A stretch of 64,000 bases of DNA, from contig NC_089187.1 in the NCBI RefSeq assembly GCF_947507565.1, forward strand, positions 2,627,852-2,691,851. The letters are read 5' to 3'. The stretch is from Oscarella lobularis. Taxonomy: Eukaryota > Porifera > Homoscleromorpha > Homosclerophorida > Oscarellidae. Of this stretch, positions 1 to 14,496 are shown piece by piece (position 1 is the first letter of the stretch; each line of letters starts with the position of its first letter). Under the pieces are notes generated by a model. That model did not search any database. It saw only the letters and a list, made by a program, of their open reading frames with translations, and was not told the DNA's origin. A program made the translations under genes and the position numbers.

Positions 1-3000
1 TCAACTTTATCTTCAGGTCCTTAGAATAAAAGTCTAGGCCCTCAACTTTATCTTCAGGTCCTTAGAATCAGAGTTTTGGCTCTGATCTTTAACTTCAGAC
101 CCTTAGAATCAAAGTTTGGGCCTTCATATTTCTCTTCAGGGCCTTAGAATCAAAGTTTTGGCCTTCAACTTTATCTTCAGGGCCTTAGAATCAAAGTCTA
201 GGCCCTCAACTTTATCTTCAGGCCCTTAGAATAAAAGTTTAGGCCCTCAACTTTATCTTCAGGTCTTTAGAATCAAAGTTTAGTCTCTCAACTTTATCTT
301 CAGGTCCTTAGAATCGGAGTTTAGGCCCTCAACTTTATCTTTTGGCCCTTAGAATCAAAGTTTAGGCGTTCAACTTTATCTTCAGGGCCTTAGAATCAAA
401 GTTTAGGCCCTCAACTTTATCTTCAGGTCCTTAGAATCAAAGTTTAGGCTCTCAACTTTATCTTCAGGTCCTTAGAATCAAAGTCTAGGCCCTCAACTTT
501 ATCTTCAGGCCCTTAGAATAAAAGTTTAGGCTCTCAACTTTATCTTCAGGGCCTTAGAATCAAAGTCTAGGTCCTCAAGTTTATCTTCAGGGCCTTAGAA
601 TCAGAGTTTAGGCCCTCAACTTTATCTTGAGGTCCTTAGAATCAGAGTTTTGACCCTGAACTTTAACTTCAGACCGTTAGAATCAAAGTTTAGACCTTCA
701 ACTTTATCTTCAGGTTCTTAGAATCAGAGTTTTGGCCCTGAACTTTAACTTCAGACCCTTAGAATCAAAGTTTGGGCCTTCAAATTTCTCTTCAGGGCTT
801 TAGAATCAAAGTTTAGGCCTTCAACTTTATCTTCAGGGCCTTAGAATCAAAGTCCAGGCCCTCAAGTTTATCTTCAGCGCCTTAGAGTCAGAGTTTAGGC
901 CCTCAACTTTATCTTCAGGTCCTTAGAATCAAAGTCTAGGTCCTCAACTTTATCTTCAGGTCCTTAGAATAAAAGTTTAGGTCCTCAACTTTATCTTCAG
1001 GCTCTTAGAATCAAAGTTTAGGCCATCAACTTTATCTTCAGGTCCTTAGAATCAAAGTCTAGGCCCTCAACTTTATCTTCAGGTCCTTAGAATCAGAGTT
1101 TTGGCTCTGAACTTTAACTTCAGACCCTTAGAATCAAAGTTTGGGCCTTCAAATTTCTCTTCAGGGCCTTAGAATCAAAGTTTTGGCCTTCAACTTTATC
1201 TTCAGGGCCTCAGAATCAAAGTCTAGGCCCTCAAGTTTATCTTCAGCGCATTAGAATCAGAGTTTAGGCCCTCAACTTTATCTTCAGGTCCTTAGAATCA
1301 AAGTCTAGGCCCTCAACTTTATCTTCAGGCCCTTAGAATAAAAGTTTAGGCCCTCAACTTTATCTTCAGGCTCTTAGAATCAAAGTTTAGGCCGTCAACT
1401 TTATCTTCAGGTCCTTAGAATCAAAGTCTAGGCCCTCAACTTTATCTTCAGGTCCTTAGAATCAAAGTTTAGGCCCTCAACTTTATCTTCAGGCTCTTAG
1501 AATCAAAGTTTAGGCCGTCAACTTTATCTTCAGGTCCTTAGAATCAAAGTTTAGGCCCTCAACTTTATTCTTCAGGTCCTTAGAATCAAAGTCTAGGCCC
1601 TCAACTTTATCTTCAGGCCCTTAGAATAAAAATTTAGGCCCTCAACTTTATCTTCAGGCTCTTAGAATCAAAGTTTAGGCCGTCAACTTTATCTTCAGGT
1701 CCTTAGAATCAAAGTCTAGGCCCTCAACTTTTTCTTCAGGTCCTTAGAATCAGATTTTAGGCCCTCAACTTTATCTTCAGGTCCTTAGAATCAAAGTCTA
1801 GGCCCTCAACTTTAACTTCAGACCCTTAGAATCAAAGTTTGGGCCTTGAAATTTTTCTTCAGGGCCTTAGAATCAAAGTTTTGGCCGTCAACTTTATCTT
1901 CAGGGCCTTAGAATCAAAGTCTAGGCCCTCAAGTTTATCTTCAGGGCCTTAGAATCAGAGTTTAGGCCCTCAACTTTATCTTCAGGTCCCTAGAATCAAA
2001 GTTTAGGCCCTCAACTTTTTCTTCAAATTCTTAGAATCAAAGTTTAGGCCCTCAACTTTATCTTCAGGTCCTTAGAATCAGAGTTTAGGCCCTCAACTTT
2101 ATCTTCAGGTCCTTAGAATCAAAGTTTAGGCGTTCAACTTTATCTTCAGGGCCTTAGAATCAGAGTTTTGGCCCTGAACTTTAACTTCAGACCCTTAGAA
2201 TCAAAGTTTGGGCCTTCAAATTTCCCTTCAGGGCCTTAGAATCAAAGTTTAGGCCTTGAACTTTATCTTCAGGGCCTTAGAATCAAAGTCTAGGCCCTCA
2301 ACTTTATCTTCAGGGCCTTAGAATCAGAGTTTAGGCCCTCAACTTTATCTTCAGGTCCTTAGAATCAAAGTCTAGGCCCTCAACTTTATCTTCAAGTCCT
2401 TTGAACAAAAGTTTAGGCCCTCAACTTTATCTTCAGTCTCTTAGAATCAAAGTTTAGGCCATCAACTTTATCTTCAGGTCCTTAGAATCAAAGTCTAGGC
2501 CCTCAACTTTATCTTCAGGTCCTTAGAATCAGAGTTTTGGCTCTGAACTTTAACTTGAGACCCTTAGAATCAAAGTTTGGGCCTTCAAATTTCTCTTCAG
2601 GGCCTTAGAATCAAAGTTTTGGCCTTCAACATAACCTTCAGGGCCTTAGAATCAACGTCTAGGCCCTCAAGTTTATCTTCAGCGCCTTAGAATCAGAGTT
2701 TAGGCCCTCAACTTTATCTTCAGGCCCTTAGAATCAAAGTCTAGGCCCTCAACTTTATCTTCAGGCCCTTAGAATCAAAGTTTAGGCCCTCAACTTTATC
2801 TTCAGGTCCTTAGAATCAAAGTTTAGTCTCTCAACTTTATCTTCAGGTCCTTAGAATCGGAGTTTAGGCCCTCAACTTTATCTTCAGGCCCTTAGAATCA
2901 AAGTTTAGGCGTTCGACTTTATCTTCAGGGCCTTAGAATCAAAGTTTAGGCCCTCAACTTTATCTTCAGGCCCTTAGAGTAAAAGTTTAGGCCGTCAACT

Positions 3001-4084
3001 TTATCTTCAGGTCCTTAGAATCAAATTTTAGTCTCTCAACTTTATCTTCAGGTCCTTAGAATCGGAGTTTAGGCCCTCAACTTTATCTTCAGGGCCTTAG
3101 AATCAGAGTTTAGGCCCTCAACTTTATCTTCAGGTCCTTAGAATCAAAGTTTAGTCTCTCAACTTTATCTTCAGGTCCTTAGAATCGGAGTTTAGGCCCT
3201 CAACTTTATCTTCAGGGCCTTAGAATCAGAGTTTAGACCCTCAACTTTATCTTCATGTCCTTAGAATCAATATTTAGGCCCTCAACTTCATCTTCAGGTC
3301 CCTAGAATCAAAGTTTAGGCCCTCAACTTTATCTTCAGGTCCTTAGAATCAAAGTTTAGTCTCGCAACTTTATCTTCAGGTCTTTAGAATCGGAGTTTAG
3401 GCCCTCAACTTTATCTTCAGGTCCTTAGAATCAAAGTTTAGGCGTTCAACTTTATCTTCAGGGCCTTAGAATCAAAGTTTAGTACCTCAACCTTATCTTC
3501 AGGTCCTTAGAATCAAAGTTTAGTCTCTCAACTTTATCTTCAGGCCCTTAGAATAAAAGTTTAGGCCCTCAACTTTATCTTCAGGCTCTTAGAATCAAAG
3601 TTTAGGCCATCAACTTTATCTTCAGGTCCTTAGAATCAAAGTCTACGCCCTCAACTTTATCTTCAGGTCCTTAAAATCAGAGTTTTGGCCCTCAACTTTA
3701 TCTTCAGGTCCTTAGAATCAGAGTTTTGGCTCTGAACTTTAACTTCAGACCCTTAGAATCAAAGTTTGGGCCTTCAAATTTCTCTTCAGGGCCTTAGAAT
3801 CAAAGTCTAGGCCCTCAACTTTGTCTTCAGGCCCTTAGAATCAAAGTTTAGGTCCTCAACTTTATCTTCAGGGTCTTAGAATTAGAGTTTAGGCCCTCAA
3901 CTTTATCTTTAGCTCCTTAGAATCAAAGTTTAGGCCCTCAACTTTATCTTCAGGTCCTTAGAATCAAAGTTTAGGACCTCAACTTTATCTTCAGGCCCTT
4001 AGAATCAAAGTTTAGGTCCTGAACTTTATCTTCAGGTCCTTAGAGTGAAATTTTAGGCTCTCAACTTTATCTTCAGGGCCTTAG
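1..4084. repeat. Satellite A block 1 (41-bp unit)
   Basis: About 100 tandem copies of a 41-bp unit in strict register; nearly all variation is substitution. Recurrent words in the unit are CTCAACTTTATCTTCAGG and CCTTAGAATCAAAGTTTAGG. The halves AACTTTATCTTCAGG and CCTTAGAATCAAAGTT are an imperfect inverted repeat, so a unit could fold as a hairpin with an AACTTT/AAAGTT stem base. Variant units (GGCCATGACC, GGGCCTTCAAATTTC) recur at set intervals, which shows higher-order organisation. There are no coding signals. The block is truncated by the left edge of the window. Confidence 0.97.
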
Positions 4085-5687
4085 CTAGCCCGTGTAAGTT
4101 AGCTGTAATTTATTACAGGTGAGACCCGTTGGCTAACCCCCTGTAATTTCGCTCTAATTTATTACAGGAGATACCCGTTGGCTAACCCCGTGTAATTTCG
4201 CTGTATTTTATTATTAGGATAGACCCGTTGTCTAGCACCTGTAATTTCGCTGTAATTTATTCCATGAGAGACCCGTTGGCTAGCCCCCTGTAATTTGGCT
4301 GTAACTTTTTACAGGATAGACCCGTTGGCTAGCCCCCTGTAAGTTGGCTGTAATTTATTCCAGGAGAGACCCGTTGACTAGCCCTGTAATTTCGCTGTAG
4401 TTTATTACAGGAGAGACCCATTGGCTAGCCCCTATAAATTCGCTGTAATTTATTACAGGAGATACCCGTTAGCTAGCCTCTGTAATTTCGCTGTAATTTA
4501 TTACAGGAGAGACCCGTTGGCTAACCCCCTGTAATTTCGCTGTAGTTTATTACAGGAGAGACCCGTTGGCTAGCCCCCTGTAAATTCGCTGTAATTTATT
4601 ACAGGAGATACCCGTTTGCTAAACCCCTGTAATTTTGCTGTAATTTATTACAGGAGAGACTTGTTTGCTAACCCCCTGTAATTTCGCTGTAATTTATTAC
4701 AGGAGAGACCCGTTGGCTAACCTCCTGTAATTTTGCTGTAATTTATTACAGGAGAGACCCGTTGGCTAACCCCCTGTAATTTCGCTGTAATTTATTACAG
4801 AAAAGACCCGTTGACTAGCCCCTGTAAATTCGCTGTAATTTATTACATGAGAGACCCGTTGGCTAGCCCCCTGTAACTTCGCTGTAATTTATTGCAGGAG
4901 AGACCCGTTGGCTAGCCCCTGTAAGTTCGCTGTAATTTATTACAGGAGAGACCCTTTTGCTAGCCCCTGTAATTTCGCTGTAATTTATTACAGGAGAGAC
5001 CCGTTGGCTAGCCCCTGTAATTTCGCTGTAATTTATTACAGGAAAGACCCGTTGGCTAGCCCCCTGTAATTTCGCTGTAATTTATTACAGGAGAGACTTG
5101 TTTGCTAACCCCCTGTAATTTTGCTGTAATTTATTACAGGAGAGACTTGTTTGCTAACCCCCTGTAATTTCGCTGTAATTTATTACAGGAGAGACCCGTT
5201 GGCTAACCTCCTGTAATTTTGCTGTAATTTATTACAGGAGAGACCCGTTGGCTAACCCCCTGTAAATTCGCTGTAATTTATTACAGGAGATACCCGTTTA
5301 CTAACCCCCTGTAAATTCGCTGTAATTTATTACAGGAGAGACCCTTTGGCTAGCCCCAGTAATTTCGCTGTAATTTATTACAGGAGAGACCCGTTTGCTA
5401 ACCCTCTGTAATTTCGCTGATAATTTATTACAGGAGAGACCCTTTGGCTAGCCCCTGTACTTTCGCTGTAGTTTATTACAGGAGAGACCCGTTGGCTAAC
5501 CCCCTGTTATTTCGCTGTAGTTTATTACAGGAGAGACCTATTGGCTAGCCCCTGTAATTTCGCTGTAATTTATTACAGGAGAGACCCTTTGGCTAGCCCC
5601 TGTAGTTTCGCTCTAATTTATTACAGGAGAGACCCTTTGGCTAACCCCTTTAATTTCGCTGTAATTTATTAAAGGAGAGACCCGTTG
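4085..5687. repeat. Satellite B block 1 (48/49-bp unit)
   Basis: About 33 copies of a 48- or 49-bp unit containing GGCTAGCCCC, TTTCGCTGTAATTTATTACA and GGAGAGACCCGTTG. Each unit carries the inverted repeat CCTGTAAT/ATTACAGG (8-bp stem, 13-base loop) and the palindrome GGCTAGCC. The 48/49 alternation comes from a run of four or five C. The block starts after CCTTAG of satellite A and ends in CCCGTTG, the same junctions used by most later B blocks. Confidence 0.97.
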
Positions 5688-6823
5688 GGCTCTTAACTTT
5701 ATCTTCAATGCCTTAGAATCGAAGTTTAGGCCCTCAACTTTATCTTCAGGGCCTTAGAAACAGAGTTTAGGCCCTCAACTTTATCTTTAGCTCCTTAGAA
5801 TCAAAGTTTAAGCCCTTAACTTTATCTTTAGGACCTTAGAATCAAAGTTTAGGCCCTCATCTTTAGCTTCAGAACCTTAAAATCGAAGTTTATGCCCTCA
5901 ACTTTATCTTCAGGGCCTTAGAATCAAAGTTTAGGCCCTCATCTTTATCTTCAGGGCCTTAGAATCGAAGTTTATGCCCTCAACTTTATCTTCAGGGCCT
6001 TAGAATCAAAGTTTAGGCGTTCAACTTTATCTTCAGGGCCTTAGAATCAAAGTTTAGGCCTTCAACTTTATCTTCAGGTCCTTAGAATCAAAGTTTAGTC
6101 TCTCAACTTTATCTTCAGGTCCTTAGAATCAGAGTTTTGGCCCTGAACTTTAACTTCAGACCCTTAGAATCAAAGTTTGGGCCTTCAAATTTCTCTTCAG
6201 GGCCTTAGAATCAAAGTTTAGGCCTTCAACTTTATCTTCAGGTCCCTAGAATCAAAGTTTAGGCCCTCAACTTTATCTTCAGGTTCTTAGAATCAAAGTT
6301 TAGGCCCTCAACTTTATCTTCAGGCCCTTAGAATCAAAGTTTAGGCGTTCAACTTTATCTTCAGGGCCTTAGAATCAAAGTTTAGTCTCTCAACTTTATC
6401 TTCAGGTCCTTAGAATCAAAGTTTAGTCTCTCAACTTTATCTTCAGGTCCTTAGAATCAAAGTTTAGGCCCTCAACTTTATCTTCAGGCTCTTAGAATCA
6501 AAGTTTAGGCCCTCAACTTTATCTTCAGGTCCTTAGAATCAGAGTTTTTGCCATGACCTTTATCTTCAGGCCCTTAGAATCAATGTTTATGCCTTCAACT
6601 TTATCTTCAGGGTCTTAGAATTAGAGTTTAGGCCCTCAACTTTATCTTTAGCTCCTTAGAATCAAAGTTTAGGCCCTCAACTTTATCTTCAGGTCCTTAG
6701 AATCAAAGTTTAGGACCTCAACTTTATCTTCAGGCCCTTAGAATCAAAGTTTAGGTCCTCAACTTTATCTTCAGGCCCTTAGAATGAAATTTTAGGCTCT
6801 CAACTTTATCTTCAGGGCCTTAG
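5688..6823. repeat. Satellite A block 2
   Basis: About 28 units. It opens with the variant CTTCAATGCCTTAGAATCGA, which marks most B-to-A junctions, and ends in CAGGGCCTTAG. Confidence 0.97.
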
Positions 6824-8231
6824 CTAGCCCGTGTAAGTTCGCTGTAATTTATTACAGGTGAAACCCGTTGGCTAACCCCCTGTAATTTCGCTGTAATTTA
6901 TTTCAGGAGATACCCGTTGGCTAACCCCGTGTAATTTCGCTCTACTTTATTATTAGGATAGACCCGTTGTCTAGCCCCTGTAATTTGGCTGTAATTTATT
7001 CCATGAGAGACCCGTTGGCTAGCCCCCTGTAAGTTGGCTGTAATTTATTACAGGAGAGACCCGTTGACTAGCCCTGTAATTTCGCTGTAGTTTATTACAG
7101 GAGAGACCCATTGGCTAGCCCCTATAAATTCGCTGTAATTTATTACAGGAGATACCCGTTAGCTAGCCTCTGTAATTTCGCTGTAATTTATTACAGGAGA
7201 GACCCGTTGGCTAACCCCCTGTAATTTCGCTGTAGTTTATTACAGGAGAGACCCGTTGGCTAGCCCCCTGTAAATTCGCTGTAATTTATTACAGGAGATA
7301 CCCGTTTGCTAACCCCCTGTAATTTCGCTGTAATTTATTACAGGAGAGACCCGTTGGCTAACCCCCTGTAATTTCGCTATAATTTATTACAGAAAAGACC
7401 CGTTGACTAGCCCCTGTAAATTCGCTGTAATTTATTACATGAGAGACCCGTTGGCTAGCCCCCTGTAACTTCGCTGTAATTTATTGCAGGAGAGACCCGT
7501 TGGCTAGCCCCTGTAAGTTCGCTGTAATTTATTACAGGAGAGACCCTTTTGCTAGCTTCTGTAATTTCGCTGTAATTTATTACAGGAAAGACCCGTTGGC
7601 TAGCTCCCTGTAATTTCGCTGTAATTTATTACAGGAGAGACTTGTTTGCTAACCCCCTGTAATTTTGCTGTAATTTATTACAGGAGAGACTTGTTTGCTA
7701 ACCCCCTGTAATTTCGCTGTAATTTATTACAAGAGAGACCCGTTGGCTAACCTCCTGTAATTTTGCTGTAATTTATTACAGGAGAGACCCGTTGGCTAAC
7801 CCCCTGTAAATTCGCTGTAATTTATTACAGGAGATACCCGTTTACTAACCCCCTGTAAATTCGCTGTAATTTATTACAGGAGAGACCCTTTGGCTAGCCC
7901 CAGTAATTTCGCTGTAATTTATTACAGGAGAGACCCGTTTGCTAACCCTCTGTAATTTCGCTGATAATTTATTACAGGAGAGACCCTTTGGCTAGCCCCT
8001 GTACTTTCGCTGTAGTTTATTACAGGAGAGACCCGTTGGCTAACCCCCTGTTATTTCGCTGTAGTTTATTACAGGAGAGACCTATTGGCTAGCCCCTGTA
8101 ATTTCGCTGTAATTTATTACAGGAGAGACCCTTTGGCTAGCCCCTGTAGTTTCGCTCTAATTTATTACAGGAGAGACCCTTTGGCTAACCCCTTTAATTT
8201 CGCTGTAATTTATTAAAGGAGAGACCCGTTG
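6824..8231. repeat. Satellite B block 2
   Basis: About 29 units. It is closely related to block 1 and shares long runs of the same variant order, but lacks a few internal units. It opens with the AGGTGAAACCCG variant, also found only at the start of B block 6. Confidence 0.97.
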
Positions 8232-10350
8232 GGCTCTTAACTTTATCTTCAATGCCTTAGAATCGAAGTTTAGGCCCTCAACTTTATCTTCAGGGCCTTA
8301 GAAACAGAGTTTAGGCCCTCAACTTTATCTTTAGCTCCTTAGAATCAAAGTTTAAGCCCTTAACTTTATCTTTAGGACCTTAGAATCAAAGTTTAGGCCC
8401 TCATCTTTAGCTTCAGAACCTTAAAATCGAAGTTTATGCCCTCAACTTTATCTTCAGGGCCTTAGAATCAAAGTTTAGGCCCTCATCTTTATCTTCAGGG
8501 CCTTAGAATCGAAGTTTATGCCCTCAACTTTATCTTCAGGGCCTTAGAATCAGAGTTTAGGCCCTCAACTTTATCTTCAGGCCCTTAGAATCATAGTTTA
8601 GGCGTTCAACTTTATCTTCAGGGCCTTAGAATCAAAGTTTAGGCCCTCATCTTTATCTTAAGGGCCTTAGAATCGAAGTTTATGCCCTCAACTTTATCTT
8701 CAGGGCCTTAGAATCAATTTTTAGGCCCTCAACTTCATCTTCAGGTCTCTAGAATCAAAGTTTAGGCCCTCAACTTTATCTTCAGGTCCTTAGAATCAAA
8801 GTTTAGTCTCTCAACTTTATCTTCAGGTCCTTAGAATCGGAGTTTAGGCCCTCAACTTTATCTTCAGGCCCTTAGAATCAAAGTTTAGGCGTTCAACTTT
8901 ATCTTCAGGGCCTTAGAATCAAAGTTTAGGCCCTCAACTTTATCTTCAGGTCCTTAGAATCAAAGTTTAGTCTCTCAACTTTATCTTCAGGCTCTTAGAA
9001 TAAAAGTTTAGGCCCTCAACTTTATCTTCAGGCTCTTAGAATCAAAGTTTAGGCCATCAACTTTATCTTCAGGTCCTTAGAATCAAAGTCTAGGCCCTCA
9101 ACTTTATCTTCAGGTCCTTAAAATCAGAGTTTTGGCTCTGAACTTTAACTTCAGACCCTTAGAATCAAAGTTTGTGCCTTCAAATTTCTCTTCAGGGCCT
9201 TAGAATCAGAGTTTTGGCCATGACCTTTATCTTCAGGCCCTTAGAATCAATGTTTGGGCCTTCAACTTTATCTTCAGAGTCTTAGAATTAGAGTTTAGGC
9301 CCTCAACTTTATCTTCAGGGCCTTAGAATCAGAGTTTAGGTCCTCAACTTTATCTTCAGGTCCTTAGAATCAAAGTCTAGGCCCTCAACTTTATCTTCAG
9401 GCTCTTAGAATAAAAGTTTAGGCCCTCAACTTTATCTTCAGGTCCTTAGAATCAAAGTTTAGTCTCTCAACTTTATCTTCAGGCCCTTAGAATAAAAGTT
9501 TAGGCCCTCAACTTTATCTTCAGGCTCTTAGAATCAAAGTTTAGGCCCTCAACTTTATCTTCAGGTCCTTAGAATCAAAGTCTAGGCCCTCAACTTTATC
9601 TTCATGTTCTTAGAATCAGAGTTTTGGCTCTGAACTTTAACTTCAGACCCTTAGAATCAAAGTTTGGGCCTTCAAATTTCTCTTCAGGGCCTTAGAATCA
9701 AAGTTTAGTCTCTCAACTTTATCTTCAGGTCTTTAGAATCGGAGTTTAGGCCCTCAACTTTATCTTCAGGTCTTTAGAATCAAAGTTTAGGCGTTCAACT
9801 TTATCTTCAGGGCCTTTGATTCAAAGTTTAGGCCCTCAACTTTATCTTCAGGTCCTTAGAATCAAAGTTTAGTCTCTCAACTTTATCTTCAGGTCCTTAG
9901 AATAAAAGTTTAGGCCCTCAACTTTATCTTCAGGCTCTTAGAATCAAAGTTTAGGCCCTCAACTTTATCTTCAGGTCCTTAGAATCAGAGTTTTGGCCAT
10001 GACCTTTATCTTCAGGCCCTTAGAATCAATGTTTGGGCCTTCAACTTTATTTTCAGGGCCTTAGAATCAAAGTCTAGGCTCTCAACTTTATCTTCATGGC
10101 CTTAGAATCAGAGTTTAGGCCCTCAACATTATCTTCAGGTCCTTAGAATCAAAGTCTAGGCCCTCAACTTTATCTTCAGGCTCTTAGAATCAAAGTTTAG
10201 GCCATCAACTTTATCTTCAGGTCCTTAGAATCAAAGTCTAGGCCCTCAACTTTATCTTCAGGCCCTTAGAATCAAAATTTAGGCCCTCAACTTTATCTTC
10301 AAATCCTTAGAATGAGAGTTAAGCTCTCAACTTTATCTTCAGGGCCTTAG
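8232..10350. repeat. Satellite A block 3
   Basis: About 52 units. The variant order around 9205-10050 (GCCATGACC, then CAATGTTTGGGCC, then CAGAGTCTTAGAATTAG) recurs at about 12364-13215 and 21141-22040, which indicates block-scale duplication. Confidence 0.97.
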
Positions 10351-11516
10351 CTAGCCCGTGTAAGTTCGCTGTAATTTATTACAGGAGAGACCCGTTGGCT
10401 AACCCCCTGTAATTTCGCTGTAATTTATTACAGGAGATACCCGTTGGCTAACCCCGTGTAATTTCGCTGTAATTTATTATTAGGATAGACCCGTTGTCTA
10501 GCCCCTGTAATTTCGCTGTAATTTATTCAAGGAGAGACCCGTTGGCTAGCCCCCTGTAATTTCGCTGTAACTTTTTACAGGAGAGACCCGTTGGCTAGCC
10601 CCCTGTAAGTTGGCTGTAATTTATTCCAGGAGAGACCCGTTGACTAACCTCCTGTAATTTCGCTGTAGTTTATTAAAGGAGAGACCCATTGGCTAGCCCC
10701 CTGTAAATTCGCTGCAATTTATTACAGGAGTTACCCGTTAGCTAGCATCTGTAATTTCGCTGTAATTTATTACAGGAGAGACCCGTTGGCTAGCCCCAGT
10801 AATTTCGCTGTAATTTATTACAGGAGAGACCCGTTTGCTAACCCTCTGTAATTTCGCTGTAGTTTATTACAGGAGAGACCCGTTGGCTAGCCCCCTGTAA
10901 ATTCGCTGTAATTTATTACAGGAGAGACCCTTTGGCTAGCCCCAGTAATTTCGCTGTAATTTATTACAGGAGAGACCCGTTTGCTAACCCTCTGTAATTT
11001 CGCTGATAATTTATTACAGGAGAGACCCGTTTACTAACCCCCTGTAAATTCGCTGTAATTTATTACAGGAGAGACCCGTTGGCTAGCCCCTGTAATTTCG
11101 CTGTAGTTTATTAAAGGAGAGACCCGTTGGCTAGCCTCCTGTAATTTCGCTGTAGTTTATTACAGGAGAGACCCGTTTGCTAACCTCCTGTAATTTCGCT
11201 GTAGTTTATTACAGGAGAGACCCTTTGGCTAGCCCCTGTAATTTCGCTGTAATTTATTACAGGAGAGACCCTTTGGCTAGCCCATGTACTTTCGCTGTAG
11301 TTTATTACAGGAGAGACCCGTTGGCTAACCCCCTGTTATTTCGCTGTAGTTTATTACAGGAGAGACCTATTGGCTAGCCCCTGTAATTTCGCTGTAATTT
11401 ATTACAGGAGAGACCCTTTGGCTAGCCCCTGTAGTTTTGCTCTAATTTATTACAGGAGAGACCCTTTGGCTAACCCCTGTAATTTCGCTGTAATTTATTA
11501 AAGGAGAGACCCGTTG
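10351..11516. repeat. Satellite B block 3
   Basis: About 24 units. It contains frame-open 48-bp runs that give meaningless 16-residue repeat peptides (11177-11377). The same variant order is found in B block 7. Confidence 0.97.
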
Positions 11517-14496
11517 GGCTCTCAACTTTATCTTCAATGCCTTAGAATCGAAGTTTAGGCGCTCAACTTTATCTTCAGGGCCTTAGAAACAGAGTTTAGG
11601 CCCTCAACGTTATCTTTAGCTCCTTAGAATCAAAGTTTAAGCCCTTAACTTTATCTTTAGGACCTTAGAATCAAAGTTTAGGCCCTCATCTTTAGCTTCA
11701 GAACCTTAAAATCGAAGTTTATGCCCTCAACTTTATCTTCAGGGCCTTAGAATCAAAGTTTAGGCCCTCATCTTTATCTTAAGGGCCTTAGAATCGAAGT
11801 TTATGCCCTCAACTTTATCTTCAGGGCCTGAGAATCAATTTTTAGGCCCTCAACTTCATCTTCAGGTCCCTAGAATCAAAGTTTAGGCCCTCAACTTTAT
11901 CTTCAGGTACTTAGAATCAAAGTTTAGGCGTTCAACTTTATCTTCAGGGCCTTAGAATCAAAGTTTAGTCTCTCAACTTTATCTTCAGGTCCTTAGAATC
12001 GGAGTTTAGGCCCTCAACTTTATCTTCAGGCCCTTAGAATCAAAGTTTAGGCGTTCAACTTTATCTTCAGAGCCTTAGAATCAAAGTTTAGGCCCTCAAC
12101 TTTATCTTCAGGTTCTTAGAATCAAAGTTTAGTCTCTCAACTTTATCTTCAGGCTCTTAGAATAAAAGTTTAGGCCCTCAACTTTATCTTCAGGCTCTTA
12201 GAATCAAAGTTTAGGCCATCAACTTTATCTTCAGGTCCTTAGAATCAAAGTCTAGGCCCTCAACTTTATCTTCAGGTCCTTAAAATCAGAGTTTCGGCTC
12301 TGAACTTTAACTTCAGATTCTTAGAATCAAAGTTTGGGCCTTCAAATTTCTCTTCAGGGCCTTAGAATCAGAGTTTTGGCCATGACCTTTATCTTCAGGC
12401 CCTTAGAATCAATGTTTGGGCCTTCAACTTTATCTTCAGAGTCTTAGAATTAGAGTTTAGGCCCTCAACTTTATCTTCAGGGCCTTAGAATCAGAGTTTA
12501 GGCCCTCAACTTTATCTTCAGGTCCTTAGAATCAAAGTCTAGGCCCTCAACTTTATCTTCAGGCTCTTAGAATAAAAGTTTAGGCCCTCAACTTTATCTT
12601 CAGGTCCTTAGAATCAAAGTTTAGTCTCTCAACTTTATCTTCAGGCCCTTAGAATAAAAGTTTAGGCCCTCAACTTTATCTTCAGGCTCTTAGAATCAAA
12701 GTTTAGGCCCTGAACTTTATCTTCAGGTCCTTAGAATCAAAGTCTAGGCCCTCAACTTTATCTTCATGTTCTTAGAATCAGAGTTTTGGCTCTGAACTTT
12801 AACTTCAGACCCTTAGAATCAAAGTTTGGGCCTTCAAATTTCTCTTCAGGGCCTTAGAATTAAAGTTTATTCTCTCAACTTTATCTTCAGGTCCTTAGAA
12901 TCGGAGTTTAGGCCCTCAACTTTATCTTCAGGTCTTTAGAATCAAAGTTTAGGCGTTCAACTTTATCTTCACGGCCTTAGAATCAAAGTTTAGGCCCTCA
13001 ACTTTATCTTCAGGTCCTTAGAATCAAAGTTTAGTCTCTCAACTTTATCTTCAGGTCCTTAGAATAAAAGTTTAGGCCCTCAACTTTATCTTCAGGCTCT
13101 TAGAATCAAAGTTTAGGCCCTCAACTTTATCTTCAGGTCCTTAGAATCAGAGTTTTGGCCATGACCTTTATCTTCAGGCCCTTAGAATCAATGTTTGGGC
13201 CTTCAACTTTATTTTCAGGGCCTTAGAATCAAAGTCTAGGCCCTCAACTTTATCTTCATTGCCTTAGAATCAGAGTTTAGGCCCTCAACATTATCTTCAG
13301 GTCTTTAGAATCAAAGTCTAGGCCCTCAACTTTATCTTCAGGCTCTTAGAATCAAAGTTTAGGCCATCAACTTTATCTTCAGGTCCTTAGAATCAAAGTC
13401 TAGGCCCTCAACTTTATCTTCAGGTCCTTAGAATCAGAGTTGTGGCTCTGAACTTTAACTTCAGACCCTTAGAATCAAAGTTTTGGCCTTCAAATTTCTC
13501 TTCAGGGCCTTAGAATCAAAGTTTTGGCCTTCAACTTTATCTTCAGGGCCTTAGAATCAAAGTCTAGGCCCTCAAGTTTATCTTCAGGGCCTTAGAATCA
13601 GAGTTTAGGCCCTCAACTTTATCTTCAGGTCCTTAGAATCAAAGTCTAGGCCCTCAACTTTATCTTCAGGCCCTTAGAATCAAAATTTAGGCCCTCAACT
13701 TCATCTTCAGGTCCCTAGAATCAAAGTTTAGGCCCTCAACTTTATCTTCAGGTCCTTAGAATCAAAGTTTAGTCTCTCAACTTTATCTTCAGGTCCTTAG
13801 AATCGGAGTTTAGGCCCTGAACTTTATCTTCAGTTCCTTAGAATCAGAGATTAGTCTCTCAACTTTATCTTCAGGTCCTTAGAATCGGAGTTAAGGCCCT
13901 CAACTTTATCTTCAGGCCCTTAGAATCAAAGTCTAGGCCCTCAAGTTTATATTCAGGGCCTTAGAATCAGAGTTTAGGCCCTCAACTTTATCTTCAGGCC
14001 CTTAGAATCAAAGTCTAGGCCCTCAACTTTATCTTCAGGTCCTTAGAATCGGAGTTAAGGCCCTCAACTTTATCTTCAGGCCCTTAGAATCAAAGTTTAG
14101 GCCCTCAACCTTATCTTCAGGTCCTTAGAATCAAAGTTTAGGCCCTCAACTTTATCTTCAGGTCCTTAGAATCAGAGTTTTGGCCATGACCTTTATCTTC
14201 AGGCCCTTAGAATCAATGTTTGGGCCTTCAACTTTATCTTCAGTGTCTTAGAATTAGAGTTTAAGCCCTCAACTTTATCTTTAGCTCCTTAGAATCAAAG
14301 TTTAGGCCCTCAACTTTATCTTCAGGTCCTTAGAATCAAAGTTTAGGACCTCAACTTTACCTTCAGGCCCTTAGAATCAAAGTTTAGGTCCTCAACTTTA
14401 TCTTCAGGGCCTTAGAATCAAAGTTTAGGCCCTCAACTTTATCTTCAGGTCCTTAGAATGAGAGTTAAGCTCTCAACTTTATCTTCAGGGCCTTAG
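11517..14496. repeat. Satellite A block 4
   Basis: About 73 units. The first two thirds parallel A block 3. It ends with the AGAGTTAAGCTCTCAAC variant, which also ends A blocks 3, 7 and 8. Confidence 0.97.
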